Part shown: positions 1 to 10,900 of the stretch, in pieces
Position numbering within the stretch: the first letter of the stretch is position 1
Layout of the letters: every line of letters starts with the position of its first letter
Source: Ceratotherium simum simum
Lineage: Eukaryota > Chordata > Mammalia > Perissodactyla > Rhinocerotidae
NCBI RefSeq assembly: GCF_000283155.1
Contig: NW_004454195.1
Span: 10,968,313-11,032,312, forward strand
DNA: 64,000 nt
Direction: 5' to 3'
Position numbers and translations under genes: made by a program
Notes under the pieces: generated by a model
Told to the model about the DNA's origin: nothing
The model's input: the letters and a program-made list of their open reading frames with translations, nothing else
Database searches by the model: none

Positions 1-89
1 CGGTGCGCGCCCGGGATCCGAACCAGCGAACCCCAGGCCGCCGCAGCGGAGCGCGCGCACTTAACCGCTTGCGCCACCGGGCCGGCCCC
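1..89 (-). mobile_element. ERE SINE, cut by the window edge
   Basis: This is the tRNA-derived head of an ERE in reverse: GGATCCGAACC box, GCGCACTTAACCGCTTGCGCCAC, ending GGGCCGGCCCC. The rest of the element lies before the window. Confidence 0.9.
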
Positions 90-584
90 CATTCTGTTGT
101 TTTTAAAAAGGAAAGGAGACCTAAGTAAAAAATAAAAAGTATGTACAGCAGCTAGGGTCATGAGAAAAGCCAGGACTGAAAACAGAAAGGGCAACATTTG
201 GGAACCAGCTTGTTTCTATTCCTTCTTTTCTCTTCCATTGATGCTGTGCTTCTGTGGGCTTCCATCAGCCTGCTAGATGGTCTTCTTCTTCCCATCTCCT
301 CCAGCTCTTTCATTTCACCCTTCACTTTGTTGTTCTGGTAATTAGCCTAGAAATGGATCTAATTATATGGCTCCCCAACTAAAAATCCTTCGATACTGCC
401 CCACCATACAAATTCTCTACAAGAACTTGTCTATCCTCCATTATCGCCTTCTCCCTGGTTGGCCTGGGCTGTGGGTGCCCTGTGCCCACAAAAACTCTCA
501 TACATTTCTCTGTTCAAGGGTGCTCTCTATCTTTCTGCCTTTGCCTTTCCCACCCCCCATCCCATTACTACTATTGAAAATCCT
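90..584. other. Unassigned DNA downstream of CD83
   Basis: I see no gene, RNA or recognisable repeat here. It is pyrimidine-rich on the plus strand in parts. Confidence 0.5.
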
Positions 585-890
585 GCTTATCTTTCAAGTC
601 CAAGTTCAAATGGAATCAGTTCTTTAAAGTCTTCTAAGGTGCTCCCACAAGAATTTGGAACCTCCCACAGTCCTTTTTCTGTGTTCCCACTATTCTCTGT
701 CTACTTGCTAATGGTAAGTAAAACAAGTAGTGGTACTTACAGCTCTGAGCTCATTTCTCCCTCCACTGGATTGTAAGCTCCTTGAAAGGAAGGATTGTCT
801 CTTGCTTTTGAGTATTACACAGACCGCCTACAACTGTATTATGTCTGGAGTAAATGCTCAACAAATATACTTATGCATAATTTCATCCAT
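585..890 (+). mobile_element. L2 LINE 3' end
   Basis: It reads like the L2 tail: TGGATTGTAAGCTCCTTGAAAGG followed by a diverged AAATGCTCAACAAATA end. The match upstream to about 585 is weaker. Confidence 0.65.
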
Positions 891-2034
891 TCAACAGACA
901 CTACAAAAAGGCAGGTGGTACAAGTGTGACTTCTTATACAATTTAATGGTGAAAGTTAGAAAATAAGTACACCTAGTCTTGAGAAGACAAAAAATAGAAA
1001 TAATAGACTCTGACCAAAGAAGTGATTGATTGTATCTTACCAACCAATTAGATCAAATCTGGCTCTGCAAACAGTCAGTGGCAAAACTATGAGGAACAAT
1101 TGCCGTTGAATTAAGCAAACAGCTCCTATCCTAAGATTTCCAGGCCTTTGGCTATTTTTACAGAGGAAAGATGGAGTAATAAACAATTATCCAGTTAATG
1201 CAGCCAAATAAAGTTGCCAATGAGGAAAGAGGTGAGGAACCAGACTGAGTTATCCAGAGACTCCCGACTCTTACTGTGCTGTGGGGTCAAACACGCAAGC
1301 CTCATGTACTCTCCTCATGTCCACAGGCTGCTGTCAGATCTCTTCTGCAGCCCCAGCAAATAATCGGGCTCTGCTGGGTTCTGTGAGTGCAGCTTAGTAT
1401 TTTCTATGATGAAACTTGCTAAGAATTACTATGAAAACAAAAACCACAGGCCTTCATTTGGAAGGATGAGCTGATATTCATGCCTGTGTTTGTGTCTTAG
1501 GACATCCCAAGGTTAAATTATTATAACTGTAGATCTAATTCCAGAGACAAAGGAGGCTCCGAGAACAAAGCTTTCTCTGGCAGTGGAGACAAAGAGTAAA
1601 TATGGTCCACGGTTATCTACCTTCCTCTGAAATACCTTGATAGGCCTCAATCAAGCCAGTGGAAAGCCAGTTCACTCTCCTTGATAAATTCCGCCCTGCC
1701 CACCAGGACCACCCCCCACCACCACCACACACGCACACACACAACTTCTCTTATACCAAAGACTAGGTGTGAAATGTTGAGTCAACTTGATCTCAAATTT
1801 CCATCGTGTTTTTAGCTTAAGTCAGCCAAAATTGATGAAGGGCAGCCCCCTCTCTCTGGTTTCTCAGGTACTATAATTCTAATGGCTGTGAAGCATTTAG
1901 TTTCATCGTGTACTAATCCTCTGAAAGCAACATGACTCCCCCACCAAGTCATTCATTCCTTTTAACAAAAGCACTTTGTCTGTCAAAGATTCATGGTCAC
2001 TGTCACTTTCTCTTCTTTCTTGTTCTAATGTTAA
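891..2034. other. Unassigned DNA with a CA-rich tract
   Basis: No gene or clear repeat apart from a short CA/CCA-rich tract at about 1711-1743. Confidence 0.5.
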
Positions 2035-2505
2035 TCCAGGGTTTACTATTCGCCAGACACTGGGCTAAGCTCTTAGAGATATTACCTCATTTAATCCTCA
2101 CAACAAACTATTAGGCAGATACTATTCTTATTCCTTTTTTTGTGTGTGTGTGAGGAAGATCAGCCCTGAGCTAACAACCATGCTAATCCTTCTCCTTTTT
2201 TTTTCACCCCCAAAGCCCCAGTAGAGAGTTGTATGTCATAGTTGCACATCCTTCTAGTTGCTGTATGTGGGACACAGCCTCAGCATGGCCGGAGAAGCGG
2301 TACATCGGTGCACGCCCGGGATCCGCCAGTAGCGGAGCGCGTGAACTTAACCGCTAAGCCACGGGCTGGCCCCTATTCTTATTCTTATTTTAAAGATCTG
2401 CTAACTGAGGCTTAGAGAGGCAAGGCCCCTGCCTAGGTGGTAAAACTTCTAAGCGATAAGGCTGGGCTTCAAATCTGAGTTCTTAATTTCCATGCTAAAC
2501 GGTCC
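2035..2505 (+). mobile_element. MIR SINE, interrupted by an ERE
   Basis: The left part (2035-2121) reads CAGACACTGGGCTAAGC...ATTTAATCCTCAC; the right part (2385-2505) reads CTGAGGCTTAGAGAGGCAAGG. Both are MIR in the same orientation. The ERE at 2134-2372 lies between them. Confidence 0.8.
2134..2372 (-). mobile_element. ERE SINE of a distinct subtype, inserted in a MIR
   Basis: The tRNA-like head is at the right end (AACTTAACCGCTAAGCCACGGGCTGGCCC). It has only one GAGGAAGATCAGCCC module, followed by a different middle containing GTAGAGAGTTGTATGTCATAG. The 12-bp flanks CTATTCTTATTC at 2122-2133 and 2373-2384 are identical target duplications. Confidence 0.88.
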
Positions 2506-3399
2506 CTGCAGCACTTTTGTTAAAGGATTTGAGAATGGAGTTGATTCCACTGAAAGAGAATCTACAGCTTTTACAGACATTTTGTGGGCATTCATCTTTA
2601 CAAAGAGATGTTCTCCAAAATAGATTCACCTATGATGCTTTCATAACTATTATAACCACTTGTACTAAATTATTCTCACCATTTTTGGGGTAATGGACCT
2701 ACTGAGAATCTTGAGTGAAAACCCCATGAATCCCAGGTGCAGAGACCTTGACTTCACACATCCTTCTGAAGTGAAAACTCTCCTTCTTTCCATCCCTCAC
2801 ACCTGTGGTCACATGTGGTCAAACTGATCATGCACTACCTGGTGGCAAGGCCACTTGAGGATGGACTCAGGAGCATCTTTGGGAAGGAAGAGGTGCTGTT
2901 TCATAGAGGCCTACCTGCCATAGATGCCCTCCCTCTCAGAGGAAGGACTCAACCGATCTTTCTTCTCTAGAATTTCATCTTGGGTTCTGGTTCTCAATCT
3001 AGTTTACGGACACCCCAGCACTCATCCCCAAGTCTTATGAGTAGTTTTAAATATAAAAAAGAAAAACACTCCCTATTCACATGCATACATTTAAAATATG
3101 AAATCCTTGATGAAGAGGCAAAAACACTAAATCAACTTGGCATCTCTTTTACTCTTTCATATTAGTGTGGGCCGTATTCTCTTTGGAAAATAAGTAGGGA
3201 AAGGGCCAAGTTTGATAAGAGAAACCCAACAATTGCCAAAATGTCAATGCAACATTTTGTGAACTCCCTTCTCCCCACGGCCCAGTGGCCTCTGTGTGTC
3301 CGTGTCTTGGAGGACTTTTGGTGCTTCAAGAACAGACCACTGAACTGGCCTCCTCACTTCCCCCAAAGGAATTCATACTGAAGATTATGGGAAAGTCGT
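2506..3399. other. Unassigned DNA downstream of CD83
   Basis: No recognisable gene or repeat. It could include the distal CD83 3' UTR if a late poly(A) site is used, but no canonical AATAAA is seen on the minus strand here. Confidence 0.4.
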
Positions 3400-3415
3400 C
3401 TTCATAGCCTTCTTT

Positions 3416-3666
3416 TTTTTTTTTTTTTTTTTTTTTGGTGAGGAAGATGGGACCTGAGCTAACATCTGCCAATCCTCCTCTTTTTGCTGAGGAAGACTGG
3501 CCCTGGGCTAACATCTGTGCCGATCTTCCTCCACTTTATATGGGACACCGCCACAGCATGGCTTGACAAGCAGTGCGTCAGTGCGCGCCCGGGATCCGAA
3601 CCCGCGAACCCCGGGCTGCCGCAGCAGAGAGCGCGCACTTAACCCCTTGCGCCACCAGCTGGGGCC
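3416..3666 (-). mobile_element. ERE SINE with perfect 16-bp target duplication
   Basis: In reverse orientation: poly-T, two modules (GAGGAAGATGGGACC, GAGGAAGACTGGCCC), the AGCATGGCTTGACAAGC middle, and the GGATCCGAACC head. The flanks CTTCATAGCCTTCTTT at 3400-3415 and 3667-3682 are identical, which argues for a fairly recent insertion. It lies 1.1 kb past the CD83 stop, in the same strand sense as CD83. Confidence 0.93.
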
Positions 3667-3777
3667 CTTCATAGCCTTCTTTGTTTGGAACAACTGAAAA
3701 CATGAAAAATGAAAGGCATTCTCTCATGCCCAGAACACCACTGTAGTAATAAGGATAGGGACCCACTGGAGTTTAGA

Positions 3778-3950
3778 ACTTGTATAGTGCTTTATACTTT
3801 TTCAAAGGGTTTTCACATACATTATTTCAATCAACTCACACAACAAACTTTTGGTTTACAAACGAGAATGTAGAAACCATAAGGATCTTGCCCAAGATCA
3901 GGTAGCAGGACAACGATGGCTAGAACCCAGATTACATGGTTGGGCCAGCA
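3778..3950 (+). mobile_element. MIR SINE fragment
   Basis: TATAGTGCTTTATACTTTTTC, then CCAAGATCAGGTAGCAGGACA and CTAGAACCCAGATT follow the MIR core and tail with the usual drift. Confidence 0.7.
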
Positions 3951-4119
3951 TGTCCATCAGGTCACTAAATAGCTCTCTATCCTATTGTCACCTTCTCTGA
4001 CTTCTTCTCACTCTCCATATTCAGGCTGCTTGTCAGTTAGCAACAATAGCTAACTGCAGACATAGATTTCAAAAGGGGAAAAAAACACAAATCCTTCTTT
4101 GACAAGTATATATAGATAT

Positions 4120-4790
4120 AAAAATAAATGTGGCACTCTTCTTTATTGCTTCTTTATGGATGTCTTTCCCAGACGAAAAAGCCTTGTTGGGGAACAGTTC
4201 ATCGACCTATTATTTCTATGTACACATAATACTCCTTAGTAATAGCAAGGCCTTCACACCCGGCAATTATTTGCTAAATATTTCCCACTGTCTCACAACT
4301 TGGCCTGTCAATTTCTCCCAGACATAAAACATCTGGGCTAGTGCAAGAAAACACAGCAAATTCAAAGAGATGTTTCCCAGATGTGGAAGAGGACAGCTGT
4401 CCTCAAGAGTCTGTCACAGGGCCAGCTCTGGCATTCATATTTCCCAAGACCCTTTTCCAACTGCATCTCCCCATAGCTTTTATATGACTGAAAAAATTTT
4501 CAAGAGGTTGACCAGATAGCTGAACGAAATGGTAAGAAGGTAGCTGTGACGAACCAGCACTAGAGAGCACCCTGTAGGTGGCCCCATGCTATGTGGTCCT
4601 GTAATTGTTTTCAAGGTCCTTCTCACAAAAAGTGGGGTGGGACCCACTTTCAGATGCTTCAGTCAGCTGAAGGACTTCACAGGAAGGATGCCATCTTCAG
4701 TGTGGGGTTCAGTCTTCTCTTGTCCAGTGTGACATGCTTGCACACCACTGAGACTTTGACTTCAGAAAAAACAACCCGCAGAAATCCTTC
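4120..4790 (-). other. CD83: CD83 3' UTR, proximal part
   Basis: This is the sequence after the stop up to the first canonical poly(A) signal on the minus strand. It holds no strong repeat. I infer the extent from the signal at 4142-4147. The human CD83 3' UTR is, as I recall, longer (well over 1 kb), so the transcript may continue past this point through the MIR at 3778-3950 and the ERE at 3416-3666. Confidence 0.55.
4142..4147 (-). terminator. Candidate CD83 poly(A) signal AATAAA
   Basis: This is the first AATAAA on the minus strand after the CD83 stop, about 645 nt downstream. It is followed on that strand by U-rich and GU-rich DNA (TTTATTTTTATA, then TTTGTGTTTTTTT near 4080-4090), the usual arrangement of a cleavage site. 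Use of the site is inferred. Confidence 0.5.
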
Positions 4791-4919
4791 TCACACCAGT
4801 TCTGTCTTGTGAGGAGTCACTGGCTCCAAATGCTTATTTGGGAAGGTGACTGGGAGAAAAGCTCGTTCCATGCCAAGTTTAGAAAAATCTGGAAAAATAC
4901 TCTGTTGCCGTGCAAACTT
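4791..4919 (-). CDS. CD83: CD83 coding exon 5 (cytoplasmic tail and stop)
   Basis: The acceptor TTTCAG precedes 4919. Residues 165-206 start KFARQQSIFPDFSK and end HKTELV, then TGA at 4793-4791. The last four residues, TELV, are conserved in human CD83 and have the form of a PDZ ligand with an acidic residue at position -2. The 3' UTR follows toward lower coordinates. Confidence 0.96.
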   Translation of the reverse strand, partial: KFARQQSIFPDFSKLGMERAFLPVTFPNKHLEPVTPHKTELV

Positions 4920-7900
4920 CTGAAAGAGAAAATCAAACAGAGATAAGTTGAGAAGTGAATAATCGGAAAACTGCATCAGTTGTCACCTCGATTTAAACTC
5001 CATTCACTAAGAGCTGGCTGGACACAGCTCATTCTAGAAGCCCTCATTATACTGGCTACCTCACTCATGCTACAATGGGCTTGTACTATTTCACTGGTAT
5101 CTCCAAGCTTTGACCAGGAGATGCACTGATTACAGACTGGGGCCATTTCAAGCCCCTACTGTTAGTTATTTGTATGGAAAAATCAGTGCCCATAGAAACA
5201 GGCATTTGCCAACAAGAAAGTAAAGTCACTCATTTTTTAAATATACTGCTCAGTAATTCTAATGATCTTCTTATGTGCAAATAACTCTAATGACCAAACT
5301 GTTAAGTTCCTTGAGGTCAGGAACTATGTCTTACACCTTTTTATATCCCCTACAGTGCCTAGCATGAGGAGCTGTACACAGTAGGCGCTCAGTGGAGTCT
5401 TCTGATTGACTGATGTCTAAAGTAGCAGCCAGAGAGATGCATGCTCAGCCAGAGAGGCAAGTAAGTGAATAGAAGGCCACAGTGAGTGAAGAGAACCAGC
5501 CCTGGGATAGCTCCTGGGTGAGGTGTGTCCTGGTCCCTAAGTGACCAGCCCTTCCAGATGGTAGTGAAACACATGGGACAGACCACTTCCTAGTGGGTCA
5601 GGCCCCTTGCTGGCCCTGCTCCCTCACAACTACTGTCAACCCAGGTGAGCAGCCATGCATGGCGAGGCTCAGAGGGTTTAAGCTGGAGTCTGCTACCAAT
5701 AGCTCAAAGGTATGTCAAGGACACCCACGCACTGGCCAGCCATCCTCCACCCCAGGACACTCCCTGTGTAGCCCACCGCTCTGGGTTCTCAGGGTTAATT
5801 CTTAAGAAATACCAAAAACACAAGGGAAGAACTCCTAAGAGAAAACAGTTCCAGGGCAGGGGAAGGAGACTGACCTATCACTGGCGTAGCCTGGCTTGCT
5901 CACTTGCCTACAGGAAGAACGGTGCCTCTGCCCCCAGGGGTGGCCAGTTGGTGTTGCACTTTCTACCACTATAACTACAAGGCCCCCTGGTGTTCGGCGG
6001 GATCCTTTGGCATCCGAAAGCTCCTTCACATATCTTACTTCGTTTTCTCTTCACAGTGCTCTGTGCAGAACCACTAGAAGAAAAACAAGCTGGGGGCCTC
6101 CTGTAATGACGCTCACACCGCGGGGCCTCCACTGGTCCAGGGTTCGGAGAATAACATCTCTCACCATTATTGAATGATTCACACTAGCTACAAAACATAT
6201 TCGGATTGGGGCCTCAGGTGATCTTTTAATAATAATAGATGTTTTAAAAAGATACTTACACAAGTGAAAATGATGAGTGTTAAGTAGAAAACGACCAGAA
6301 CCAACAGCAGAACAATCTCAGCTCTGTATTTCTTAAAAGAGTCTTCTTTGTGTTCCCTAGGGCATCCTTAAAAAAAAAATAAGTAAAATATGAAGCCATT
6401 TAACAGGACTTTTCTACCATGATAAAAAACTAAGAACGCTTTGCTCCTGCTTTTTTAAGTCCTACTTGTCTCCCATTTCTACCCTCACTCTGTGCTGAAG
6501 GGAAGAACCACAGTAATGACAGCAGTGGCGGCGGCCGCAGCAGCAGCCAGCACTCGCTCTCACTCTGCCCAGCTGTGTGCAATGGGACTGACATACAGCA
6601 TCTCACTGAATCTTCAGAGGCAGGTCTGAGGGCCCCCACTTTACAGATGAAGAAGTCGAGGCTCAGAGAGGCTGAGGGACTCAGGCGGGTGGCAGAGCCA
6701 GGAGTCTGGTCCAGACTAATCCTGCTGCCCACTTGCCTCCATTTCAGAGATCAGGCATTTCCTGGCTTTTATTTTGTCTTCTCAACGGATGAACCATCAT
6801 TTGTTAATCTGTACATCATCTAGCTTCAACAGTGTTGTGTAGAATGTTGTGCAGAATCCACCTCGGGAGGACTGTGGGTCTGTGAAACAAGGCAGGTGAG
6901 CTGCCCTGCTGTTACCCAGTAAGTCGACACATTTCTGTAGAACGGTTAAAGCCCCTCCACCAAGGCCAGCAGCAAAGGTGGGCTACAGAACAGCTCCCTA
7001 AGTGGCTTTAAAGGCTGTGGCTGCAGGACTCTGGGAGGGCAAGGGCAGGAGGAGTTGGGACACGGCAGGGATGGCCTCTCTCCACTCAGGCACAACATCC
7101 AATGTGTCGTCTGGGGTAGCGAGGTTGTTAACTGAGTCTGCATAAAGGCCCGGGCAGGAGCAGGTGCAGTGCACATGATCAGACAGGTTCCTCCCCCGGG
7201 GCCAGGGATGGGCCTCGAGAGAGCTGTTGACCCTGAAACTGGATTCAAAATCTTGTACAGTAGTCTAGGGATGGATTCTCACAGGAGTCTGTGACTGTTG
7301 AGAGCCATCGCCCTAACGGTTCCTCACATTTATTGAGCACTCAGTCCAACCCGGGCACTGTACCAAGCATTTCAGTGCAATGTCTCATTGAACCTCCACA
7401 ACAAGCCTAGCTGTAGATATTATTATCCCCATTTCAGAGACGAAAGAACTGAAGCTTAGAGTCAATCAGCGACTTGCCCAAGGTCACATGCCGACGAGCA
7501 ACAGAGCTAATATTCGAACCAGATAAGTGATTCTAGAGTCTGACCATCTAATTTGGAGGCAACATTGCCTTTGAGCAGGAAAGAAAAGACAATCAGCTGC
7601 TCTCTGTTCCTCTCCGCTCTCTACAGGATGTGCCTCCCCTCTCTGCTCTTCCCTGCTAGGTTGCTCTCACTTCTCCTTCATGTGAGTAATATTCACTGAG
7701 GGCCTACTGTGTGCCAGGAGACAGCAGAGAACAAACCAGAGAGCACAGCATGTCAGGTGTAATAAGGGCTGTGAAGGCAAGCAAAGCGGTGTAAAGGGCG
7801 AGAGACCGAGAAGGTATAAGGTGTGTGTGTGTGTGTGTGTGTGTGTGCACCTGTGTGTAAGTGCGTGCATGCGCATATGCGGGTGTGTGGAACAGAGAAC

Positions 7901-10900
7901 CAAATCCAAACACTGACCCCTACACAGTGATTGTGTTCCTGTGAGTATAAGGATATTATCTCAAGTCAGATTCCTTTCAGACACCTGATAGGAGGAGAAA
8001 GCAGCTACTGTACAAAATCAGAGACCCTGTGACAACAGCATGTGTGTCATTTCAAGCCTCAGCTACCATCAAGAGTTGGGCAAAAGTCAAGTGCAAGGTA
8101 TATTTTAATAAAGGTTATGAAAATAATCCAGGAGATAATCCTTGCCTTGACGCTCGAATCTTGGTATCACCACATGGAGCAAAAATGTGTATTCTGACAT
8201 CGGAACATTATTTTCTTGCTGTACTGTTTGTATTTTTCCTTGGCCTGAGTTGAGGTATTGGGAATTTCAATCACTGTAAAATGGGAGGGAAATGCCATTC
8301 CCATGTTAAAAAGGTGGAGACATGAAGCGGCGCTCTTAGGCCAGGGTAGAAAGCCTTAAATGAGCAGACAGTACAACACTATCCCGTTATCTGATGTATT
8401 CCGGATGACACAGTGTCTCCATCTTCCAAAAATTAGACTTGGATACTTCCTATTTGCTCCGAAGGACTCTTATATGAAAAAACAACACCCAGATTAGTTG
8501 TTTGAAAACATGTGACATCCACTCCAGTCAGGCTGGGGTAGATCTGTCCTTATTCCAAAAAAAAAAGGACAGACAGACAGACAAAGTTAAGACATTCTTG
8601 CAGTAGAATTTAGCTTCTAGCCACAGATGTGATCCAAAGCTTCTGAGTTAGACTCTGACTGAGAGGATCAATTTTAGGACCTGCAGAAAGTGCACATGCA
8701 TTTTGCAAGAAGACAGGTGCAGCAGATCACTCACCTGTCACCTTCAAGATCACGGTGCCACTTAGGTTTCTCTGCCCTTCCGGGTCCTCCAGAGTGCACC
8801 TGTATGTGCCCGAGTTGCAGCTGGTAGTGTTTCTGATCTTCAGAGAATACAGCCTTTCCCCAGAGGCCTCTACAGAGCCCTTCTGCTCCTTCTGCTGATG
8901 GTACTGCCCACTGAGATGCAGATCTTCCTGGGGAATCTCCATCCTCTCCTCACCGCCCTCCGTAAGCTGTTAAAAAAGAATTATATCACATCATGCTGTA
9001 CTGACAGAACCTGCGAGCACTGGTCTCCACACCAAGGTTCTTCCTCCCGTTTTCATACCCTCAACTAATTTTTTTAAAACAAGATATTGCGTGTATGTGT
9101 GACCTTTGGGGGAGGAGGAGAGAATCTAAGAAAATTCTTAAAAGCGATATCTTTTTTGGAATAAGATCAGGACTGCATTTTATGAGGCTTTGTAGCACAA
9201 CTTCTACCCTATTTAAAGGAAAGAGTATTGCTATTGATGATAAGGATGTGTTGAGGATGATGATGTGATGAAGTGTATGAATCACTTTGAATCATATTTT
9301 GTTGCTGGTTGTTTTATATTAAATGTTCTCTTCTTTTCTTCAGATACCAACTCACCCACTGACTAATTCTTATTTTTGTATCTCAGCCTTTTATTCGGAA
9401 ACGTTCCAAATAAAACGTTAAGATCTGTTAAGATTATTGCCAGACAACTCAACCAAAAACACAGATGCGGATGATCCACGCCTCCTGTAAATAGTCACTT
9501 TGTTCTTCAAAGACTTCGTATTTGTGTGTCATCCATGATGTCACAGAATGTACCACACTTACTGTCTCTGCTAAGGCAGGAAGACAGCTGAGAAGAGTGC
9601 CATGTGGAGCTGTTATGTATCAATCATTAGGTAGTCATATCAAGATACACAAGGAAGGACAGTTACAGCTTAAATCATCGTCCCCAGGACAGACCAGCCT
9701 GACTCAGGTAAATACCAAATTTAACCAAACAACTCATCTGGCTGGTTTTCTTCCCCTGAACTAGCTTTGTGACGAAATTGATGGGTGTTTTCAACATCTC
9801 CTGCTTCAATGATTAGGCACACACCACATTCACCATCAATTCTCTCTTTCCTGGACATATTTTTAATTTGCCTAATTAACTTGCCCATTGATCCTCCATT
9901 GAAATGTTTTAAAGCTTCTAAAACTTATTTACACAAACAGTAAGGCAAATCACTGTTTTTAGTGGTTGTGGGCAGCCCCTAGCCCTTTGCTGGGTAGCTG
10001 GGGACCAGCAGGGAGCCCAGGATTCAGTGGCCCTCCTTACCTGCCCCCAGCATCGTAACAGCACCAGACAGCCACTTTAGGGAAAGACACAGCGATTACC
10101 AGGCTTCACTGCTGCTGTCTTTCCTGCATCTACCAATGTTTAATCTCTTCTGAAAGCACCCTACATCTCCTCTCCTACATTTCATAAGGGAATCAGGGCA
10201 GGGAAATAAATAACCAAAGAATTAGGGCAACACTTTATGAGGCCGAGGCAGCTCAGGAAAGAAAATACACACACACACACACACACACGCACGCAAACAC
10301 ACACCCTCAGTGGTTTCTGCTTAATTTATTAAGTTAGGGAATGCACTACGAGGTCAACAGAGAGCTCAGGTTCCAGTTTCCACAGCCTTCGGCTCGTGTT
10401 AACGTTCCTGTGGAGTGGGCTACAGAGACACCTGGTGGCAGATTTATTGCTCCTGCAAGAAACCCTGCTCCATCCACTCCGAGCACCGGGCTGAGACTAA
10501 TGGCCTTTTCTCAGGCAAAGTCTATGAACATATATCCCATTTCTTGATGGTTCTTCTTGTGTTGAAAGATTCCTTCCTAAATAATCAAGGATCTACAGAC
10601 TGCAGCCTTTAGTTGTCCAAAAATAAAGCAAAAAAAAAAAAAAAGGAGTTGTGGGCAAGGAAGCTTAGAGAAAATTAAAAACATCCAACTGATTCTAGAA
10701 CATGTCTAATTTAGCCCAATTTTTCTCTTTTCAAGTCTAATTAAACCACAAACTGCAGCCCTATCACGTGCCCACACCTCTCCCCTCTTCCGATGCCTGG
10801 CAGAGGTGCGCCCTCCTACCAGCTTTTGATGGGCCTGGTGCCTAGGACCATCCAGGGTCAGTCTGTTCCAAGGTCCCCCACACCCTGCCAAGGCCAACTG

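Larger units (their letters stand above)
6367..8734 (-). other. CD83: CD83 intron 3
   Basis: 2368-nt intron, GT-AG. It contains two MIR fragments, an L2 fragment and a GT microsatellite, listed separately. The rest shows no recognisable feature. Confidence 0.9.

Noticed and set aside
6051..6263. 70-codon frame overlapping CD83 exon 4
   Set aside because: It runs on the CD83 strand but in intron 4 sequence; the real exon 4 is 6260-6366 in its own frame with clear splice sites.
8029..8253. 74-codon plus-strand frame with a hydrophobic C-terminus
   Set aside because: Antisense in CD83 intron 3, no homology recognised and no promoter or poly(A) support.
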